DNA of 64,000 nucleotides, from positions 37,992-101,991 of the forward strand of contig NZ_JACJQG010000028.1 in the NCBI RefSeq assembly GCF_014696435.1, read 5' to 3'. Positions within the stretch are counted from its first letter, which is position 1; the number at the start of each line of letters is the position of its first letter. The notes under the pieces are model-generated. The model searched no databases. It was not told the DNA's origin and saw only the letters and a list, made by a program, of their open reading frames with translations. Positions 60,343 to 64,000 of this stretch are shown in pieces. The position numbers were made by a program, and so were the translations under genes. The DNA is from Calothrix anomala FACHB-343. Lineage in GTDB: Bacteria > Cyanobacteriota > Cyanobacteriia > Cyanobacteriales > Nostocaceae.

Positions 60343-62115
60343 GTGCTGTATTTAGCAGAAGTACAAAAGCAAAAAGGCAACTTACTCACTACCAATTTAC
60401 TCAGTAGTAATTCCAAAACTGAATTGAAACTCCTGGCTTGTCAGCGAACCGATCAGAATTGGACTACTGTGTCAGAGGATGTGATTGCGGCAGAGGAAGC
60501 CAGCAAATTAAATGATGGCGCACTGGTATTGGTAGAACTGACTCCTAATCGCCAGGTACAACGCATTCAAGAAGCTGGGCGTCCACTAGTGAATATTTTG
60601 CAGAATTTTTCTCGGCAGTTAGAAAAATTCAAGTCGAAAGAAGAAGAAATCGATCAGTGGAAGCAATCATTGACATTTCAGGCACAAGAATTGAATCGGC
60701 GGGAAATGGAAATGGAAGTGCGCTTAGAACAGTTGCAAAATATGGAAAATGATTTTCAGCAACTAGAGGCGCAAAAACAGGAATGTGAAAGCTCTCGTGG
60801 AGAGATTGCAAAGTTACAACAAGAAATTGAGCGCAATCGTCAAGAACTGGAAGGAGCTTGGGAGCATTTGCGGGGCGAACAGCGCCGTTTAGAAGAATCT
60901 CAAGCAGAGGCTCAAAAAGGGAAGACTTTAGATGAAGAGCAAAGTCGAGTATTGCGGGAGTTAATCGATCGCCTTTCTAGTCGGGTTGCACCCACAGAAA
61001 CAGTGCGGGAACAATTGAATTTTGCCTTTGAGTTAGTTGAAAAGCAGCAAGATACTTTAAATCAACACTGGGAAAAATTAGAGCAACAGAAAACTGTAGC
61101 GGCGCAAAAGCAAGAGGAACTCGATCGCCTGGTGCAAAGCTTTAGCGATCGCCAAAATAGCTGGGAAGAGGGACAAAATTCTCTCTACCAGCAAAAGGCT
61201 GAGTTAAAAGTGAATATGGCAATTCTGGCTAGCAAGCAGGAATATGCGGGAATTTTGAAGACGCAATTACGCAATTTAGAAGATTTATGTCAACATATCG
61301 AGTCTGTTTCTGGAAGCTGTAGCGGTGGAATGCTGGCGCAAGTCGATGTGAAAGCTTTAGAAAACATGGCTTTAGACGAACTGCAAAAAGTGGTGCAAGA
61401 TTTGCAGGAGAAGTATGATATCGACTCTAGTTTTGTTCAAGACCAAGAACAAGAACTAAAATACAAACAAGAAGCGATCGATGCATTAGAAAAGAAGATT
61501 CATCAAGCCTCTGACCAAGATGCGATCAATCTGGAAATGGAACTGGCAGATGAAAAAGACCTCTACCAAATGCTCAACCAAAGTTTGGTGGGACAACGCC
61601 GGAATTTGCTCCAACGTCAGAAGTTACTTAAGCAACATCAAACAATACTTTTAAAAAAGCAAGGACATACTGTTGCTAATGAAGCACAAGACAATTCCAT
61701 TGATTTGCAGCCGATTCTGTTACAAACTGAAAACCAGCGTCAACAACAGTCTCAAGAGTTGCAAAAATTGGAACGCGAGATTGAACAAATGCAAGCTGGG
61801 ATTGACTTAGCCCAAGGAATGGTTGACAATCAAACTCATGATTGGGAAGAACAGCGTCAAGAACTGAAAAAACTCGAAGAAAACCTACAATCCCTGCGGG
61901 CAGAAACTACTGAATGCTGGAGTCGGGTGAATATTTATCAAGAGTCTTTACAACCTATTCAAGACTGCTTGGATGGTTTACGCCAGAAGTTACAAGCAAT
62001 GGTTGAATCTTTAGCTGAAGTTCAAGAAACTGGTGATTATCAACTCCAGGCTATTGCCCAAATGCGCGAGACACTGCGTGAGTTAATGTCTCAACCAGAA
62101 TTGCTTGCATCTTAA
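60343..62115 (+). CDS. hmpF: HmpF: long coiled-coil protein of the motility system
   Basis: A protein of 590 residues. The first 75 residues are a small beta-rich domain (MLYLAEVQKQKGNLLTTNLL, LLACQRTDQNWTTVSED, GALVLVELTPNRQVQRI). From about residue 85 to 580 it is nearly continuous coiled coil, rich in Gln and Glu (QFLEK-type heptads, ERNRQELEGAWEHLRGEQRR). Two cysteines near residue 325 (SVSGSCSGGM) break the coil. This matches HmpF, encoded divergently beside hmpA-E in Nostoc punctiforme and needed for type IV pilus activity in hormogonia. GTG at 60343 with AAAGGA upstream is the start. Confidence 0.9.
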   Translation: MLYLAEVQKQKGNLLTTNLLSSNSKTELKLLACQRTDQNWTTVSEDVIAAEEASKLNDGALVLVELTPNRQVQRIQEAGRPLVNILQNFSRQLEKFKSKEEEIDQWKQSLTFQAQELNRREMEMEVRLEQLQNMENDFQQLEAQKQECESSRGEIAKLQQEIERNRQELEGAWEHLRGEQRRLEESQAEAQKGKTLDEEQSRVLRELIDRLSSRVAPTETVREQLNFAFELVEKQQDTLNQHWEKLEQQKTVAAQKQEELDRLVQSFSDRQNSWEEGQNSLYQQKAELKVNMAILASKQEYAGILKTQLRNLEDLCQHIESVSGSCSGGMLAQVDVKALENMALDELQKVVQDLQEKYDIDSSFVQDQEQELKYKQEAIDALEKKIHQASDQDAINLEMELADEKDLYQMLNQSLVGQRRNLLQRQKLLKQHQTILLKKQGHTVANEAQDNSIDLQPILLQTENQRQQQSQELQKLEREIEQMQAGIDLAQGMVDNQTHDWEEQRQELKKLEENLQSLRAETTECWSRVNIYQESLQPIQDCLDGLRQKLQAMVESLAEVQETGDYQLQAIAQMRETLRELMSQPELLAS

Positions 62116-62144
62116 ATTGAGGCAACATTTACCGACATTTACAT

Positions 62145-63131
62145 TTAAGTAAAAATGTAAATTAAATCACCTTGCACTTGAGCGATCGCACCACCGGGAA
62201 AAGGATCTGTTTGTGTCCGATTAGGCGCTGTAATTAAATTAGTTAATTTCTCGATATGTTCAAAACTGGGTGCATCTGGAAGTATTTGTTGTAAGACTTG
62301 ACGCATAACACGCCGTTGCAGTGCTAGGGGTGCTGCTTGCAAGATGCGACGATTGAGGCTTACAGGAACAATTGCTACAGGAGTTAAGCCGATTGTGGCT
62401 GCTTCTCGCAACTCCTGGGCGACATTCTCTAAATATTCCACTTCGCCTTGGAGGAGTTCGGCTGTTTGGGCTAAAGCTGATTCAACTTTGGGGTTAAAAT
62501 TTGTTTGCAGATATGGAATTAACTCTTGGCGAATGCGGTTGCGGGCGTATTGTAAATTTTGATTGGTGGAATCTTCCCATATTGGCAGATGGAATTCATC
62601 ACAAAATTGTTTTGTTTGGGTACGGGTAATTTCTAACAGTGGACGCACTAGGGTAATGTTTTCCGTGAGGGGACGTTTCCAAGTTAGCGCCTGTAAACCA
62701 TCAGCGCCTGTACCGCGAATTAAATTATATAAAAGAGTTTCGGCGCGATCGCTAGCTGTGTGTCCGGTGACGATACAATGGTAATTATTTTTCTGAGCGA
62801 TCGCGCTTAAAACTTGGTACCGCCAATCCCTTGCTGCTGCTTCAGTAGTTAACTCTTTGTCAGCAGTTTCTAAATAAAATAATATATCCCAGCTTTTCGC
62901 CAGTTGTTGTACATGAATAGCATTCGCTTGGGAGTCAGTACGCCAGCGATGATCGCAGTGAGCAATAGCTAAATCCCATCCCCATTTTGCTTGTAAATCT
63001 AACAGTAATTTTATTAAGCATAAAGAATCTTGTCCGCCAGAGACAGCGACTAATAGGCGTTGATTCCGCTCAAATAAGCAGCGCATTCGGATTGTGCGAT
63101 GTATTTTTGCATGTAGATGAGTCCATACCAT
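62145..63131 (-). CDS. tilS: tRNA(Ile)-lysidine synthetase TilS
   Basis: Uses ATP to add lysine to C34 of the AUA-reading isoleucine tRNA, an essential step. 328 residues. The PP-loop is LLVAVSGGQDSLCLIKLLLD, then AIAHCDHRWRTDSQANA, CIVTGHTASDRAETLLYNLI and RGTGADGLQAL, all typical of the TilS catalytic domain. The C-terminal substrate-binding part is short, as in other cyanobacterial TilS proteins. ATG at 63131. It is convergent with hmpF, with 29 bp between their ends. Confidence 0.95.
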   Translation of the reverse strand: MVWTHLHAKIHRTIRMRCLFERNQRLLVAVSGGQDSLCLIKLLLDLQAKWGWDLAIAHCDHRWRTDSQANAIHVQQLAKSWDILFYLETADKELTTEAAARDWRYQVLSAIAQKNNYHCIVTGHTASDRAETLLYNLIRGTGADGLQALTWKRPLTENITLVRPLLEITRTQTKQFCDEFHLPIWEDSTNQNLQYARNRIRQELIPYLQTNFNPKVESALAQTAELLQGEVEYLENVAQELREAATIGLTPVAIVPVSLNRRILQAAPLALQRRVMRQVLQQILPDAPSFEHIEKLTNLITAPNRTQTDPFPGGAIAQVQGDLIYIFT

Positions 63132-63238
63132 TGATATTTTGCGCCCCAGAATGCATATCGTTGTCTATTTTATCTGTGGCTTCTCGATGTTTGATCGCTG
63201 CAATCTGGGGATTTGATGATTTTCTGCTCTAATCTTGC

Positions 63239-63547
63239 TTAGAAAGAAGGACTATGTTCTTTATCCCAACATTTATTATCATGCCATTCTCTTTGAGTAT
63301 CTTGGCATTCGGCAGCATTATCAATCCAAGGTATTGATGTTGCGTAAGGTGATTGTTTGTTCGATGTCAAGGAAGAGAATAAGGCAGAAGAGCTTGCAGG
63401 ATAGAATAAGGAATAAATGATAATAAAGGTAGAAATTGGCAGACCTAAGAACAAAGCCAATCCTAGGACAATTTTATTGAAAGTCCAAAATGGTTTATCT
63501 GTTGGGAACCGCTGATTTTTTTTCTTAGCTTTGAAATTTGATAACAC
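63239..63547 (-). CDS. Small single-pass membrane protein
   Basis: A protein of 102 residues, not recognised. A basic N-terminus (KAKKKNQRF) precedes one membrane segment (IVLGLALFLGLPISTFIIIY), and the C-terminal 45 residues hold two cysteines (CQDTQREWHDNKCWDKE), where the spacing suggests a small cysteine loop outside the cytoplasm. Bases are used as in real genes nearby. It lies 108 bp upstream of tilS on the same strand. Confidence 0.6.
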   Translation of the reverse strand: MLSNFKAKKKNQRFPTDKPFWTFNKIVLGLALFLGLPISTFIIIYSLFYPASSSALFSSLTSNKQSPYATSIPWIDNAAECQDTQREWHDNKCWDKEHSPSF

Positions 63548-64000
63548 AATATAAACCTGAACAAATATCTACTTAGTTTCCATCCTTAGCGGATAGTCCT
63601 ATTGTATGGAATTAAAAGCGTTATTAACTATGATGAGATTACTGCTTCTATTTTTTAAGTTTTTGATTATTTATGATTATTTATTATAAATATACAAAAC
63701 AAACATCAAAAAAATAAGGTTTTTTGCTGAAAAATCTCAAAAAATAAAATAAATACTTAATCAACAATTTATAAATACTTTAGAGAAATTCATCAAAAGC
63801 ATCCGGATGAAAAAAGTAGTGGGAGCAGCGCCTCGGCTTTGCGACAGTTGAATCTCGACTTCGCTCGAACCGCATAGTCGAAACTCAGCGACAGGGAGCA
63901 TCCCAAATGTGCAAAAACGCCCTCACCCTATAAGGGTGGGGCTAGAAATACGAAGCCTGCCTTCGCAGGCTATCAAACTTTTAGCCTGCGAAGGCAGGCT
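63548..64000. repeat. Terminal intergenic region with hairpin composite
   Basis: No gene is supported. The first 250 bp are very AT-rich. At 63919-64000 lie three hairpins in order: GCCCTCACCCTATAAGGGTGGGGC, AGCCTGCCTTCGCAGGCT (63954-63971) and AGCCTGCGAAGGCAGGCT (63983-64000), cut by the window edge. They match the layout at 46451-46540. Confidence 0.75.

Overview
The window looks like chromosome from a filamentous, hormogonium-forming, probably heterocystous cyanobacterium (Nostocales: Nostoc, Calothrix, Tolypothrix and relatives). The evidence is frequent HIP1 octamers (GCGATCGC), heptanucleotide tandem repeats (GGGGCTA, AATTTTG and CCAATGC types), many small palindromic repeats between genes, a CYP110-like P450, and a complete hmp-type chemotaxis-like locus with a divergent hmpF. 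No rRNA, tRNA, CRISPR array, transposase or phage module was found.

Layout. 1-219 is the start of a Pvc16-type (DUF4255) gene that runs off the left edge, so a contractile injection system cluster probably lies outside the window. 619-5462 holds an ArsR regulator, a nitronate-monooxygenase-like flavoprotein, a pentapeptide-repeat protein, a small unknown and a P450. 5463-6638 is a repeat-rich non-coding stretch. 6639-11456 holds a class A penicillin-binding protein and a DhaM-HPr-Enzyme I fusion. 11571-23160 is a duplicated accessory module: two leucine-rich-repeat-variant (LRV) proteins of about 1,350 aa, each followed by one or two tandem-domain NuiA-like proteins, with duplicated leader DNA. 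23271-31839 holds a periplasmic serine hydrolase, MsrB, a phosphoribosyltransferase, a beta-helix/RTX protein, an ABC exporter pair and a GrpE-like protein. 32276-37761 holds an unknown, MltA (flanked by a 93-bp perfect inverted repeat), and a LemA/M48 protease pair. 38235-41081 is a small accessory patch: Uma2-type nuclease, ParDE-like toxin-antitoxin, vapC remnant and a LRAT-like gene between two copies of a 91-bp palindromic element. 41584-46341 holds a phosphoketolase-like enzyme and a prolyl oligopeptidase. 46625-62115 is the hmp locus. The end holds tilS and a small membrane protein.

How genes work together. HmpA (PATAN response regulator), HmpB (CheY-like), HmpC (CheW-like), HmpD (receptor), HmpE (CheA-like kinase) and the divergent coiled-coil HmpF should form the array controlling type IV pilus-driven hormogonium motility. 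HmpE here is exceptional: between Hpt domain and kinase core lie 26 tandem copies of an acidic 34-residue unit. The strongest candidate for an undescribed system is the LRV/NuiA-like module. It pairs large solenoid proteins with relatives of a known nuclease inhibitor, is duplicated, and carries a 285-bp tract identical between copies amid diverged sequence, suggesting recent gene conversion.
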